The notes below the pieces were generated by a model, which saw nothing but the letters and a program-made list of their open reading frames with translations, was not told the origin of the DNA and did no database searches. Below are positions 40,943-49,265 of a stretch of 64,000 nt of DNA, one piece after another. The DNA is from a virus: positions 1 to 64,000 of the IMG/VR virus record IMGVR_UViG_3300042479_000727; one strand, written 5' to 3'. The translations under genes and the position numbers were made by a program. How positions within the stretch are numbered: position 1 is the first letter of the stretch; every line of letters begins with the position of its first letter.

Positions 40943-41704
40943 ATGAAAATCGTTTTAATTACTGGTGGATTTGATCCCCTACATTCCGGGCACATTGCCT
41001 ACTTCAAAGCTGCAAAAACTCTAGGAGACATGTTAATTGTTGGATTAAATTCTGACGATTGGCTTGTCCGTAAAAAAGGCGCGGCCTTTATGCCGTGGAA
41101 CGAACGACTGTGCATCATCAATAATCTATCGATGGTTGACGAAGTTTATACCTTTAATGACGATGACGGATCAGCAAAACATTTTATTCAACAAGTGCGA
41201 GCACATTATCCCGATGCCAAACTGATATTTGCCAATGGCGGCGATAGGACCAAAGATAACATTCCAGAGATGGATGTTGTAGATTCCAATTTGTCATTTG
41301 TATTTGGTGTGGGCGGCGAAAATAAAATGAATTCTAGTTCGTGGATTCTTCAAGAATGGAAGGCTCCTAAGACCGGTAGGGCCTGGGGATACTATCGTGT
41401 CTTGCATGAACAAGGTCAAGAAGTCAAAGTCAAAGAACTTACGGTATTACCTAAAACCTGTCTCAGCATGCAACGCCATCAAAATCGAGCAGAACATTGG
41501 TTCGTGTCTGAAGGCATCGCTACAGTCTATACTGTTGACCAATCTACAGACATGGATCTGCTAGGTGAATTTACTCGATTTCAACATATACACATCAACA
41601 AGCATCAATGGCATAAGTTATGCAACGAAACCGATCAGCCTCTGAAAGTTGTAGAAATACAATACGGAGATCAGTGCATAGAAGAGGATATAGAAAGAAA
41701 ATGA
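40943..41704 (+). CDS. Cytidylyltransferase fused to a type-II phosphomannose-isomerase cupin
   Basis: 253 residues. GGFDPLHSGHIAY (HxGH at 14-17) and VGLNSDDWLVRKKG mark a nucleotidyltransferase of the RfaE2/glycerol-3-phosphate cytidylyltransferase kind (residues 1 to about 137). WGYYRVLHEQGQEVKVKELT, then RHQNRAEHWFVSEGIATVY (H179, H185), mark a cupin of the type found at the end of bifunctional mannose-6-phosphate isomerases (about 148-245). The fusion would activate a sugar phosphate with a nucleotide, possibly after isomerisation. It opens the glycan island. Confidence 0.8.
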   Translation: MKIVLITGGFDPLHSGHIAYFKAAKTLGDMLIVGLNSDDWLVRKKGAAFMPWNERLCIINNLSMVDEVYTFNDDDGSAKHFIQQVRAHYPDAKLIFANGGDRTKDNIPEMDVVDSNLSFVFGVGGENKMNSSSWILQEWKAPKTGRAWGYYRVLHEQGQEVKVKELTVLPKTCLSMQRHQNRAEHWFVSEGIATVYTVDQSTDMDLLGEFTRFQHIHINKHQWHKLCNETDQPLKVVEIQYGDQCIEEDIERK

Positions 41705-42381
41705 TTCCAATTTTTATTGGGTATGATCCCCGAGAAGCCATAGCATACCATGTGTGTTCAAACAGTATTATTAGACATTCTAGTCATCCAGTGAGTATTA
41801 ACCCGTTGGCATTGAACATATTAAAAGACTACGAAGAAAAACACACCGACGGTAGTAATCATTTTATCTACAGTCGCTTCCTTGTTCCACACTTAATGCA
41901 ATATAAAGGTTGGGCAATATTCATGGACGGCGATATGTTATTGCGTGACGACATTGAAAAACTATGGGCATTAAGAGATAATTCAAAAGCAGTTATGGTT
42001 GTTAAACACGACTACAAAACTAAAATGTCTGAAAAGTATCTTGGTGCCAAGAACGAAGACTATCCTTGTAAAAATTGGTCTAGTGTGATACTTTGGAACT
42101 GTGGGCACCCTGCCAATGCTGTGGTTACTCCGGAGTTTATACAAAATGCCACTGGAGCACAGGTACATAGATTTACATGGCTTACTGACGACTTAGTCGG
42201 CGAACTTCCAGTAGAATGGAACTGGCTGGATATTGAATACGAGTGGAACCCTCAAGCAAAATTAGTTCACTATACCCTAGGAACACCTTGCTTCCATGAA
42301 TTTTCAGACCAGGGTGATTTCTCCAACGAATGGCATAGAGAAAAAATTTACGTAGATTATTGTCTACAGCACGGTCTATGA
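41701..42381 (+). CDS. GT8-like glycosyltransferase
   Basis: 226 residues from the ATG at 41701, which overlaps the preceding stop (ATGA). IPIFIGYDPREAIAYHVCSN at the start, FIYSRFLVPHLM, then WAIFMDGDMLLRDDIEKLWA with the DxD-type metal motif DGD at 76-78, then the HYTLGTPCFHEF segment, fit GT-A fold family 8-like transferases known from T4-like marine phages. It would move a sugar from a nucleotide-sugar donor in the cytoplasm. The acceptor is unknown. Confidence 0.75.
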   Translation: MIPIFIGYDPREAIAYHVCSNSIIRHSSHPVSINPLALNILKDYEEKHTDGSNHFIYSRFLVPHLMQYKGWAIFMDGDMLLRDDIEKLWALRDNSKAVMVVKHDYKTKMSEKYLGAKNEDYPCKNWSSVILWNCGHPANAVVTPEFIQNATGAQVHRFTWLTDDLVGELPVEWNWLDIEYEWNPQAKLVHYTLGTPCFHEFSDQGDFSNEWHREKIYVDYCLQHGL

Positions 42382-43172
42382 TCTTTTTAAGCAAAGACGG
42401 CAAAGATCCATATATTAACATGTTTGCACAGGGGTGCAACACTAGAACAACTTCAACTGAAGATTTTAATTACAACGACAGTATTGATCCTATTGTATTA
42501 AGAGGTATACTTAAGAAAAAGTGGATACACCAATGTTGGGAAGATAGTCGTGATTTCTATTATATAGACACGGGATATTTTGGCAATGAGAGAACTGATT
42601 CAAATCCCAATGGTTGGAAAAATTGGCATCGTATAGTAAAGAACAATCTACAACATGGCGAGATCGTGCCAAGAAAAGATGATAGATTTAAACATTTTAA
42701 TAAAAAGTTTCAGCCCTGGAAGAAAGATGGAAGAAAGATACTAGTAGCGAAACCAGATGAAAAACCCATGCGATTCTATGACTACAATCTAGATATTTGG
42801 TTAGAACATACAGTAAATGAAATAAAAAAATACACAGATAGACCTGTGGTAGTTAGAGAGCGGGCACCTAAAAGATTAGATAGAACAGTTAACGATACAC
42901 TAGAACAGGCCCTCAATGATGATGTATTTGCATTAGTTACATTCAACAGTGTAGCAGCTACAGAAGCTGTATTCCTTGGAATACCTGCATTTACTCTAGC
43001 ACCGGCTAATGCAGCTAGTCCTGTTAGTTTGCAGGATCTATCTAAAATAAACGAACCTTACTATCCCGACCAAGATAAATTATATGCGTGGGCCTGTCAT
43101 TTGTCATACGGGCAGTTTCATAATTCAGAATTGAGAAACGGCAAAGCCATGGAGATGTTATTAACATTATGA
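42378..43172 (+). CDS. GT-B-like glycosyltransferase, paralogue 1
   Basis: 264 residues from ATG 42378, overlapping the previous stop. FYYIDTGYFGN, WHRIVKNNLQH, PWKKDGRKILVAKPDEKP, IKKYTDRPVVVRERAPKRLD, and FNSVAATEAVFLGIPAFTLA are shared with the next three genes and with 47225. The last motif (N-S-x-A-x-E-A/S-x-x-x-G-I-P-A) resembles the donor-binding part of KpsC/KpsS-like capsule transferases. So these are probably half-size GT-B enzymes or relatives. Order and overlaps suggest co-translation. Confidence 0.6.
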   Translation: MIFLSKDGKDPYINMFAQGCNTRTTSTEDFNYNDSIDPIVLRGILKKKWIHQCWEDSRDFYYIDTGYFGNERTDSNPNGWKNWHRIVKNNLQHGEIVPRKDDRFKHFNKKFQPWKKDGRKILVAKPDEKPMRFYDYNLDIWLEHTVNEIKKYTDRPVVVRERAPKRLDRTVNDTLEQALNDDVFALVTFNSVAATEAVFLGIPAFTLAPANAASPVSLQDLSKINEPYYPDQDKLYAWACHLSYGQFHNSELRNGKAMEMLLTL

Positions 43173-43939
43173 AAGAACTATCTTTAGAAGAATCTCTGGT
43201 CGTAGGGTCGAATCATTTTTGTACTACGGATATGTCCAACATTGATAACCCTATGGTTGTTCGTGGGGTAACAAGCAAAAGCGAAATAGTAGAGTGCAAA
43301 AAGACGAACAGAGATTTTTATTACATAGATACTGGTTATGTAGGTAATTTTCCAAGTGTAGGAAACAAGTCAGGTAAAAAATGGTGGCACCGAATTGTAA
43401 AAAATGATCTACAACATATTACCCCTCAATCAGTTCCCGCCGATCGATGGATCAATCTTCTTAACCAAGATCCTAGATTGAGTTGGAAAGGCTGGAAACC
43501 TTTTAATAAAAAGATATTATTGGTATTGCCGAATCCCAAAGCCTGTAGATATTTTGATATTGATTGTGATACATGGATTAAAGAAACTACTGAAAAAATA
43601 AAAACATATTCTAATTTGCCGATTGAAATCAGGGCGAAAGGATCAAGAAGTGAAAGGGGACATGGATATTCAATTTACGACGCATTTAATTCTGGAGTTT
43701 ACGCCACGGTGTCATTCAACAGCATAGCATCATTGGAAAGTGTGCTATACGGCATCCCGGCATTTGTTTCGGTGCCTTGCGCAGCCAGCACTCTGGCATC
43801 TACCGATCTATCCACACTCGGAAATCCATTCAAACCTTCGACAGAAAATATAACCGAAATGTGTAAGACCTTGGCGTATGGCCAGTTCACCCAAGAAGAA
43901 ATTACCAACGGTACAGCCTGGAAAATATTAAATCAATGA
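43169..43939 (+). CDS. GT-B-like glycosyltransferase, paralogue 2
   Basis: 256 residues. FYYIDTGYVGNFPS, KWWHRIVKNDLQHI, WKPFNKKILLVLPNPKACRY, and FNSIASLESVLYGIPAFVSV align end to end with the preceding gene. Differences concentrate in the first 40 residues and around 43620-43690, which may set specificity. Overlaps both neighbours by 4 bases. Same inferred role: transfer of a sugar or sugar phosphate to a surface glycan or virion protein. Confidence 0.6.
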   Translation: MKELSLEESLVVGSNHFCTTDMSNIDNPMVVRGVTSKSEIVECKKTNRDFYYIDTGYVGNFPSVGNKSGKKWWHRIVKNDLQHITPQSVPADRWINLLNQDPRLSWKGWKPFNKKILLVLPNPKACRYFDIDCDTWIKETTEKIKTYSNLPIEIRAKGSRSERGHGYSIYDAFNSGVYATVSFNSIASLESVLYGIPAFVSVPCAASTLASTDLSTLGNPFKPSTENITEMCKTLAYGQFTQEEITNGTAWKILNQ

Positions 43940-45030
43940 AATTACTAGTAAACGACAAAGAACTTGCACACTATCTTATCAGTCTGATAGATTTAAAAGA
44001 TCATTGCGCACACATTGAGTTAGATGAGCGTAAAACTGCAGAAGCTATACACTTTATCATCGAAAAAAGAGATCATCATAAATTTGATATTGAAAAATTC
44101 CGTGATAAGTTTAAAGAAAAACTATGGCGGGGAGTCTCTGCGGATGCTATAGAATGGCGCAGTAAAGTCAACACAGTTTTAGAAAATTACAGAAAAAATT
44201 ATTTCGGCCAAATACACAAAAAGGCTGAATACGTGATAGAAAAATTAGGTGCTGAAAATATCATTGACGCCTATATGAATAGTGATCAACAATATTTTAT
44301 CAAAACCGTTGGACTACAAATTGATCCCACAGCAACTATGATTCGTCGCAGAGATTTCTTGAACAGCGCAGAAGACTGTCTATTACGAAACACAGTAGGC
44401 AATGAAAATATCATTGTAGATAAAATTGATAATCATCTTCCGTTCTGGTTCATAGATAGCGGGTATACTAATTTTGTTGAATCTAATAAAAAATGGCATA
44501 GGCTTACAAGAAATCACCTGCATTTTAATAATCAATTTGTTGCACCTGCAGATAGATTGAAAAATTTCACAGAATTTCCTAGACCTTGGCGTAACACTGG
44601 CAAAAAAATATTAGTGGTAGAGCCCGGCGAGTTTGCAGCCAGCATCATGCATGTAGATGTGGAATCTTGGACCAAACAAATCGTCGATGAACTGAAAAAA
44701 CACACAGATAGACCTATAGAAATTAGATCTAAAACTAATAAGAAAACACGCACTAGTCTTTATCAAACACTGCTAGATGGAGACTACTATTGCACGGTTA
44801 GTATCAATTCAAACAGTGCTGTGGAATCTATCTGGGCAGGCATTCCTGCTATCACTCTTGACAAACATGTTAGTAACTCTGTTACTAGAAATAATCTAGC
44901 ACAGATCAATGATTTATATTATGGCCCGCTTGGCGATTGGCTAGCATGGCTTAGTTATTGTCAGTTTACCTACAATGAACTCATGGACGGAACTGCATAC
45001 AATATAGTAAAGGAATATCACAGTGTCTAA
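43936..45030 (+). CDS. GT-B-like glycosyltransferase, paralogue 3, with helical N-terminal extension
   Basis: 364 residues. The C-terminal 225 residues follow the paralogue pattern (FWFIDSGYTNFVE, KKWHRLTRNHLHFNN, PWRNTGKKILVVEPGEFA, INSNSAVESIWAGIPAITLD). The first 120 or so residues are a charged helical extension (HFIIEKRDHHKFDIEKFRDK) not found in the others and of unknown role; it may bind the acceptor or a partner. Overlaps the preceding gene by 4 bases and the next by 8. Confidence 0.6.
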   Translation: MKLLVNDKELAHYLISLIDLKDHCAHIELDERKTAEAIHFIIEKRDHHKFDIEKFRDKFKEKLWRGVSADAIEWRSKVNTVLENYRKNYFGQIHKKAEYVIEKLGAENIIDAYMNSDQQYFIKTVGLQIDPTATMIRRRDFLNSAEDCLLRNTVGNENIIVDKIDNHLPFWFIDSGYTNFVESNKKWHRLTRNHLHFNNQFVAPADRLKNFTEFPRPWRNTGKKILVVEPGEFAASIMHVDVESWTKQIVDELKKHTDRPIEIRSKTNKKTRTSLYQTLLDGDYYCTVSINSNSAVESIWAGIPAITLDKHVSNSVTRNNLAQINDLYYGPLGDWLAWLSYCQFTYNELMDGTAYNIVKEYHSV

Positions 45031-45949
45031 CATCACCGCTGTGGCCTATTATGGTGGAATCCCGCCTACAAACAAGAATCCAGAAAAACCTTTGATCTTG
45101 GATAATTTTTTGCAGGGAGTGAAATCGTCCGGGGATCATGCCATTGCACACACTGGGATGAATGCTGTGCCTTGTGATGTAGCATTGATACAGGGGTTTG
45201 TTCACGAACATGGTAAATCGGCTCCTCATCTTCAATTGAGACAAGATGCCGTTGCATTGCAGAAAGAAAACAATCGGAGAAGTTTAATCGTAGACAGCAA
45301 TTTGTTTTTATATGCTGATCCGAATAATACCAAAACCTATCTGAGATACAGTTTTGATGGAGTTTTTCCTACTACTGGATTTTACTTTGATCGAGATATC
45401 GATCCTGGACGTTGGCAAAAAATTAGTCACGATTTACGCATAAGTTTGCAGCCTTGGAGAACACAGGGAGAGCACATATTGATTTGCCTACAGCGACACG
45501 GTGGGTGGAGCATGGGTGGGCTAGATGTTCAGACATGGTTAGATCAAACTATTGCACAAATTAGACAGCATAGTAGAAAACGTCAGATTGTTGTTCGAAC
45601 ACACCCCGGAGATAAAAAAATTAAATCAATTTTAAAAATTTACGGCAAAGGTGTACGATTAAGTGTTAATGAAAGATTAGTCGACGATTTAAGAGGTGCA
45701 TGGGCCACAGTAGTATACAACAGTAGTCCAAGCGTGGCTAGTATTATTGAAGGAGTTCCGGCATTTCTTACAGATCATAATCCACAGCGTAGTCAAAGTT
45801 ACCAAGTAGCGAATACAGATTTAAGTCGATTAGAAAATCCCGAGATGCCCGAGAGAAAATCATGGATTGAACAGATATCTATGTGCCATTGGAATTTTAA
45901 TGAACTTCGATCCGGAGAAGCTTGGCAATTTTTCAAACAGTATCTCTAA
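45023..45949 (+). CDS. GT-B-like glycosyltransferase, paralogue 4 (GTG start)
   Basis: 308 residues from GTG 45023. GVFPTTGFYFDRDIDPGRWQ, LQPWRTQGEHILICLQRHGG, SRKRQIVVRTHPGDKK, and VYNSSPSVASIIEGVPAFLT keep the family order but are more distant. The start AVAYYGGIPPTNKNPEKPL with a full N-terminal domain makes it look like a complete GT-B protein. It converges with the minus-strand gene ending at 45946, overlapping by 4 bases. Confidence 0.6.
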   Translation: MSNITAVAYYGGIPPTNKNPEKPLILDNFLQGVKSSGDHAIAHTGMNAVPCDVALIQGFVHEHGKSAPHLQLRQDAVALQKENNRRSLIVDSNLFLYADPNNTKTYLRYSFDGVFPTTGFYFDRDIDPGRWQKISHDLRISLQPWRTQGEHILICLQRHGGWSMGGLDVQTWLDQTIAQIRQHSRKRQIVVRTHPGDKKIKSILKIYGKGVRLSVNERLVDDLRGAWATVVYNSSPSVASIIEGVPAFLTDHNPQRSQSYQVANTDLSRLENPEMPERKSWIEQISMCHWNFNELRSGEAWQFFKQYL

Positions 45950-46779
45950 CGCCAATACGCTTCTGTTCTTTGAACTTTTAGATCTTCAGGTTTACTACGA
46001 CCTAATTTCTTTCTACCACCCTTGAGGTGATCCAGCCATGCGCCCCATTGGCTATTAATTAATGGGTGTCCTTCGCCCGACGTCATTCCTGGTGCTGGAC
46101 GTAGGTCATGCAAGTGTGCTGCCCAATCTAGTTGTCGCATCTGCGGAAATTTTACTCGTACCGCATCAAACACAAAACTGTCATGCCACTCAGCTAACTG
46201 AAAAATTCCTTGTTCGGCTTGATCATAGACTCTTTGAAATTCTTTGAGAAAAAGTTGAATGTTAGGCGATCGTAGATTCATTGCATACAAACCACACTCT
46301 GAATATTTGCCCCTTCGACCCAGATAGCACAGCTCACTATCAGTGGGAATCATCTTGTATAGATCGGTCATGGTGATAGGACTGTGGCAAATAGTATCTG
46401 CATCCATCCATATTAAAATATCCGCATCTGTTTCTTTGACACAATCAAATATGGCATAAACTTTATGTGCAAATCTCACAGCATGCCATTTGAATCCTTT
46501 GCCTGAATCTTTTCTTAGAGATCTCACAGGATCCGCCGACACATCGCCGTTGGCCTTAGGCACATCTTTCCATGTGTTTTTAAAAGTCATTAGTTCTGCA
46601 ACTTCTTCTAGACGTTTCAGTGTGACACGACTGTGATCACGGATCGCAGGGTTGCACTTTTCGGGATATAAATGAAGTATGACCTCAGTAGGCCAGTTCT
46701 CGCAGAAGGTGTTGATCATACGCTGTGCATATTTGTTAAGTCCGTCTTCGTGAAAGGTTGTTACTACTGCTATTTTCAT
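45946..46779 (-). CDS. GT-A glycosyltransferase-like protein
   Basis: 277 residues from the ATG at 46779, which overlaps the stop of the upstream minus gene (ATGA); longer readings are less likely. KIAVVTTFHEDGLNKYAQRM, then ADILIWMDADTICHSPITMT with the metal motif DAD (126-128), and later YSECGLYAMNLRSPN and WHDSFVFDAV. It is a type seen in T4-like cyanophages. It probably uses a nucleotide-sugar; acceptor unknown. It is read opposite to the surrounding GT genes. Confidence 0.7.
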   Translation of the reverse strand: MKIAVVTTFHEDGLNKYAQRMINTFCENWPTEVILHLYPEKCNPAIRDHSRVTLKRLEEVAELMTFKNTWKDVPKANGDVSADPVRSLRKDSGKGFKWHAVRFAHKVYAIFDCVKETDADILIWMDADTICHSPITMTDLYKMIPTDSELCYLGRRGKYSECGLYAMNLRSPNIQLFLKEFQRVYDQAEQGIFQLAEWHDSFVFDAVRVKFPQMRQLDWAAHLHDLRPAPGMTSGEGHPLINSQWGAWLDHLKGGRKKLGRSKPEDLKVQRTEAYWR

Positions 46780-47174
46780 TGTTGTTTTTCCCATACGTGA
46801 AATGCTCCTTGGAGACTGGTGCATCGCCACCCTGAATCGTATAACGGCGTTGATAGATCCCTAGGCAAAGCGTCGCCGCCTTCAATGAATATCAACGAAT
46901 TATTTTTCTTCCAAAATGTTTGCAGACTTTCTAATTTAGAGATGTGTTTGATGTCAAAAAATACTGCCCTGACATTTACAATGCTATCTAATCTGTCAAT
47001 GCTTTGTCTATAAATGAGATTTTTTGCTTTTAGTTCTGTGTTGTCTTCGTTCACAACAAAAATTGTTGAATATAAGTCTAACAGTTGTTCTAATTGACCA
47101 AATGCGGCACCAATTACCAACGCATTGTCTGCGTTTTTTGACAATTTACTCAGTCTTTTTTTAATCTTATTCAT
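46776..47174 (-). CDS. Rossmann-like protein, possibly a degenerate methyltransferase
   Basis: 132 residues. ALVIGAAFGQLEQLLDLYST then IFVVNEDNTELKAKN and a SLIFIEGGDALPRDLSTPLY strand follow the order of a small Rossmann fold (glycine loop, acidic end of strand 2). The glycine loop GAAFGQ is not a clear SAM site, so activity is doubtful. It heads the two-gene minus-strand unit, with a late box 36 bases upstream. Confidence 0.5.
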   Translation of the reverse strand: MNKIKKRLSKLSKNADNALVIGAAFGQLEQLLDLYSTIFVVNEDNTELKAKNLIYRQSIDRLDSIVNVRAVFFDIKHISKLESLQTFWKKNNSLIFIEGGDALPRDLSTPLYDSGWRCTSLQGAFHVWEKQQ

Positions 47175-47178
47175 GATC

Positions 47179-47186
47179 TATAAATA
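47179..47186 (+). promoter_or_regulatory. Consensus T4 late promoter TATAAATA
   Basis: A full eight-base TATAAATA, with a 38-base leader to the ATG at 47225. It is interleaved with a minus-strand box at 47211-47217, so transcripts would overlap at their 5' ends. Confidence 0.75.
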
Positions 47187-47210
47187 TATGGCAGTATTAA
47201 CTACGTAGAT

Positions 47211-47217
47211 TATTTAT
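47211..47217 (-). promoter_or_regulatory. T4-type late promoter, minus strand
   Basis: ATAAATA on the minus strand, 36 bases before the ATG at 47174. Together with the plus box at 47179 the two promoters face each other across about 25 bases and would collide or give complementary leaders. Confidence 0.65.
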
Positions 47218-47224
47218 CAACATT

Positions 47225-48049
47225 ATGCGCTTCAAATTATATCGAGAATACGGTGCGTTAAACAGTCCTCCTGTGTTTGACGCTCTAGAACAAGGTTTAA
47301 AACAACTAGGGCATACCATTGTGCATGACAACGAAGACGTGTCTGTGATTTGGTCTGTGCTATGGGCCGGTAGAATGCGTTCAAATAAAACAATCTACGA
47401 ACAGTGTCGACAATCAGGCAAATCTGTGATGATCATAGAAGTAGGAAATCTGAAAAGAGGCGAAACTTGGCGCATCAGTCTCGACCATATCAACAATCTT
47501 GGCAGATTCGGCAACGATATCAATCTCGATCCAACTAGACCTGAAAAATTAGGTGTTAAATTGCAGCCAATTGCCACCACACGTCGTGGCGAAATATTAA
47601 TAGCCTGCCAACATCAAGAAAGTCTACAATGGCAAGGAATGCCTGCCATGAAAGACTGGGTAGCAGACACCATTGGAAAAATAAAACAACATACTCATAG
47701 AAGAATCCGTGTGAGATATCATCCTCGGTCAGCATTTCCGTTCAAGCAATCTGGGGTGGAGGTAGAAAGACCCGTGCTTATACCCGATACCTATGACAGT
47801 TTTGATATTTTTTACAATTATCATTGCGTGATCAACCATAACAGCGGACCAGCTATTCAAGCAGCCATAAATGGTGTTCCTATAATGTGTGATTCGTCTA
47901 GTCTAGCTGCAGATCTCAGCATCAAATGGTCAGAATTAGACAGTCCCTATGTGCCAGACAGAACTGAATGGTTTTTAAAACTATGTCACACCGAGTGGAC
48001 CGTGGACGAAATACGTCAAGGCATACCAATTTCTAGATTATTCAGTTGA
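47225..48049 (+). CDS. GT-B-like glycosyltransferase, paralogue 5
   Basis: 274 residues. It starts with a fuller N-terminal domain (FKLYREYGALNSPPVFDALE, then VIWSVLWAGRMRSN). The C-terminal IATTRRGEILIACQHQESLQ, HRRIRVRYHPRSAFPF, and NHNSGPAIQAAINGVPIMCD follow the family pattern of the 42378-45949 genes. The NSGPAIQAAINGVP motif is the nucleotide-sugar or phosphate-binding loop by analogy with capsule GT-B enzymes. Followed by a sigma-70 promoter for the next gene. Confidence 0.6.
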   Translation: MRFKLYREYGALNSPPVFDALEQGLKQLGHTIVHDNEDVSVIWSVLWAGRMRSNKTIYEQCRQSGKSVMIIEVGNLKRGETWRISLDHINNLGRFGNDINLDPTRPEKLGVKLQPIATTRRGEILIACQHQESLQWQGMPAMKDWVADTIGKIKQHTHRRIRVRYHPRSAFPFKQSGVEVERPVLIPDTYDSFDIFYNYHCVINHNSGPAIQAAINGVPIMCDSSSLAADLSIKWSELDSPYVPDRTEWFLKLCHTEWTVDEIRQGIPISRLFS

Positions 48050-48074
48050 CAACCAGAAATCAAGGCTGTATACT
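48046..48074 (+). promoter_or_regulatory. Consensus sigma-70 promoter TTGACA-N17-TATACT, leaderless
   Basis: TTGACA at 48046-48051, exactly 17 bases, TATACT at 48069-48074. Six bases separate it from the ATG at 48081, so +1 is expected at the A of the start codon. The -35 box overlaps the stop codon of the preceding gene. Confidence 0.85.
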
Positions 48075-48080
48075 TGAATA

Positions 48081-49265
48081 ATGTTACCATCAGAATTTGC
48101 CGAAGACATATTTGTTGAGTTTTATAAACTTGTTGCTCAACAAAAAATCTCCATACAAGGTCAAGATTTTTCACCCATCTCAAGTTTTCATGAAAAAATT
48201 ATCAACAGCGGTGAGCTGACCAAAAATCAGGCGAATTTTCTCATAAAATTATTGGAAAAATACAAGATTGTATCTGCTCAGGCAGGTTTTGATTATAGGT
48301 CGCAACTACAAGATCTCAAATGGCGCAAGCCGTTTAGAGTGTTGGATCTCAGTAAAAAAATATATGTAGAACTGCGTGAAAACAAACTGGAAATTTGTCT
48401 AAAATTTCCGTATCAGCTGAAAAAAGAATTTGAAGATGAGATTGAACGTCGAGAAACTCTTTACGCTTACAGCTTTTGGGATCCCGATGATAAGGTAAGA
48501 CGCTTAGATTTGTATCAGTATAACTTAATCACATTATATGAATTTGTCTGTAAGCATAATTTTGAAATTGACGATACTTTTATGAACGTGTTGTCGGATG
48601 TAGAAGAAATTTGGCAAAATTCTGAGGATGCTACACCTTACAGCGAAGTTGATATAAATGGCGTTCAATTGAAAAACGCCAGTGACGAAACAGCGGAGTG
48701 GTGGCAAAGTAATAAAACTAGTAACATCAGCAAAGATTTGTTATTAGCTAAAAGTATGGGGTTTTTATACCAAGAAAAACCACATACTTTAGTGGAAAAA
48801 ATCGCAGCCAGCCAAGAAAACAGCTTCTGGTTGAAAACCAATCAAGATTTTTTTGAGTTATCTAAATCTTTTTCCGGACAAATATGTATATTGCTAGATC
48901 GAAGCAGCGCCACATTGCCGTGGCTGCAAAGTTTTGTAGCCGATGCTGAAAAAAGTGGAGTTGATCGTGAAGAAATCAAGGTGTGTTTTAGAGAAAACAA
49001 AGAATCCACTACTGGGCTGAATGACTGGATCAAGGTTGCAGGAGTTGGCGGCAAAGTCGAAACTGGTAGGATATTAATTTTTGAATCAAAGCCGGCTAAG
49101 TGGTTGTTTAAGACAAGCAATGATGTTACACTAGTAGTAACAAATAACATTTTCCCACCAACAAATACCATGGCACGGGATTGGTTTATGTGTCATCCCT
49201 GTGTGATATATCTTGGTGATACTAGACCAACAGAAACCAAAGGACAAAAAATTGTTGAACTGTAA
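48081..49265 (+). CDS. Hypothetical protein cotranscribed with uvsW
   Basis: 394 residues, no family recognised. It has a helical first half (KLVAQQKISIQGQDFSPISS, AYSFWDPDDKVRRLD), then FSGQICILLDRSSATLPWLQ, an alpha/beta part with VGGKVETGRILIFESKPAKW and VTLVVTNNIFPPTNTMARDW that looks like a Rossmann or helicase-like domain without Walker residues. It stands directly upstream of uvsW, and its end overlaps the uvsW start. An accessory role for UvsW is a guess from that linkage. Early expression is expected from its consensus promoter. Confidence 0.6.
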   Translation: MLPSEFAEDIFVEFYKLVAQQKISIQGQDFSPISSFHEKIINSGELTKNQANFLIKLLEKYKIVSAQAGFDYRSQLQDLKWRKPFRVLDLSKKIYVELRENKLEICLKFPYQLKKEFEDEIERRETLYAYSFWDPDDKVRRLDLYQYNLITLYEFVCKHNFEIDDTFMNVLSDVEEIWQNSEDATPYSEVDINGVQLKNASDETAEWWQSNKTSNISKDLLLAKSMGFLYQEKPHTLVEKIAASQENSFWLKTNQDFFELSKSFSGQICILLDRSSATLPWLQSFVADAEKSGVDREEIKVCFRENKESTTGLNDWIKVAGVGGKVETGRILIFESKPAKWLFKTSNDVTLVVTNNIFPPTNTMARDWFMCHPCVIYLGDTRPTETKGQKIVEL

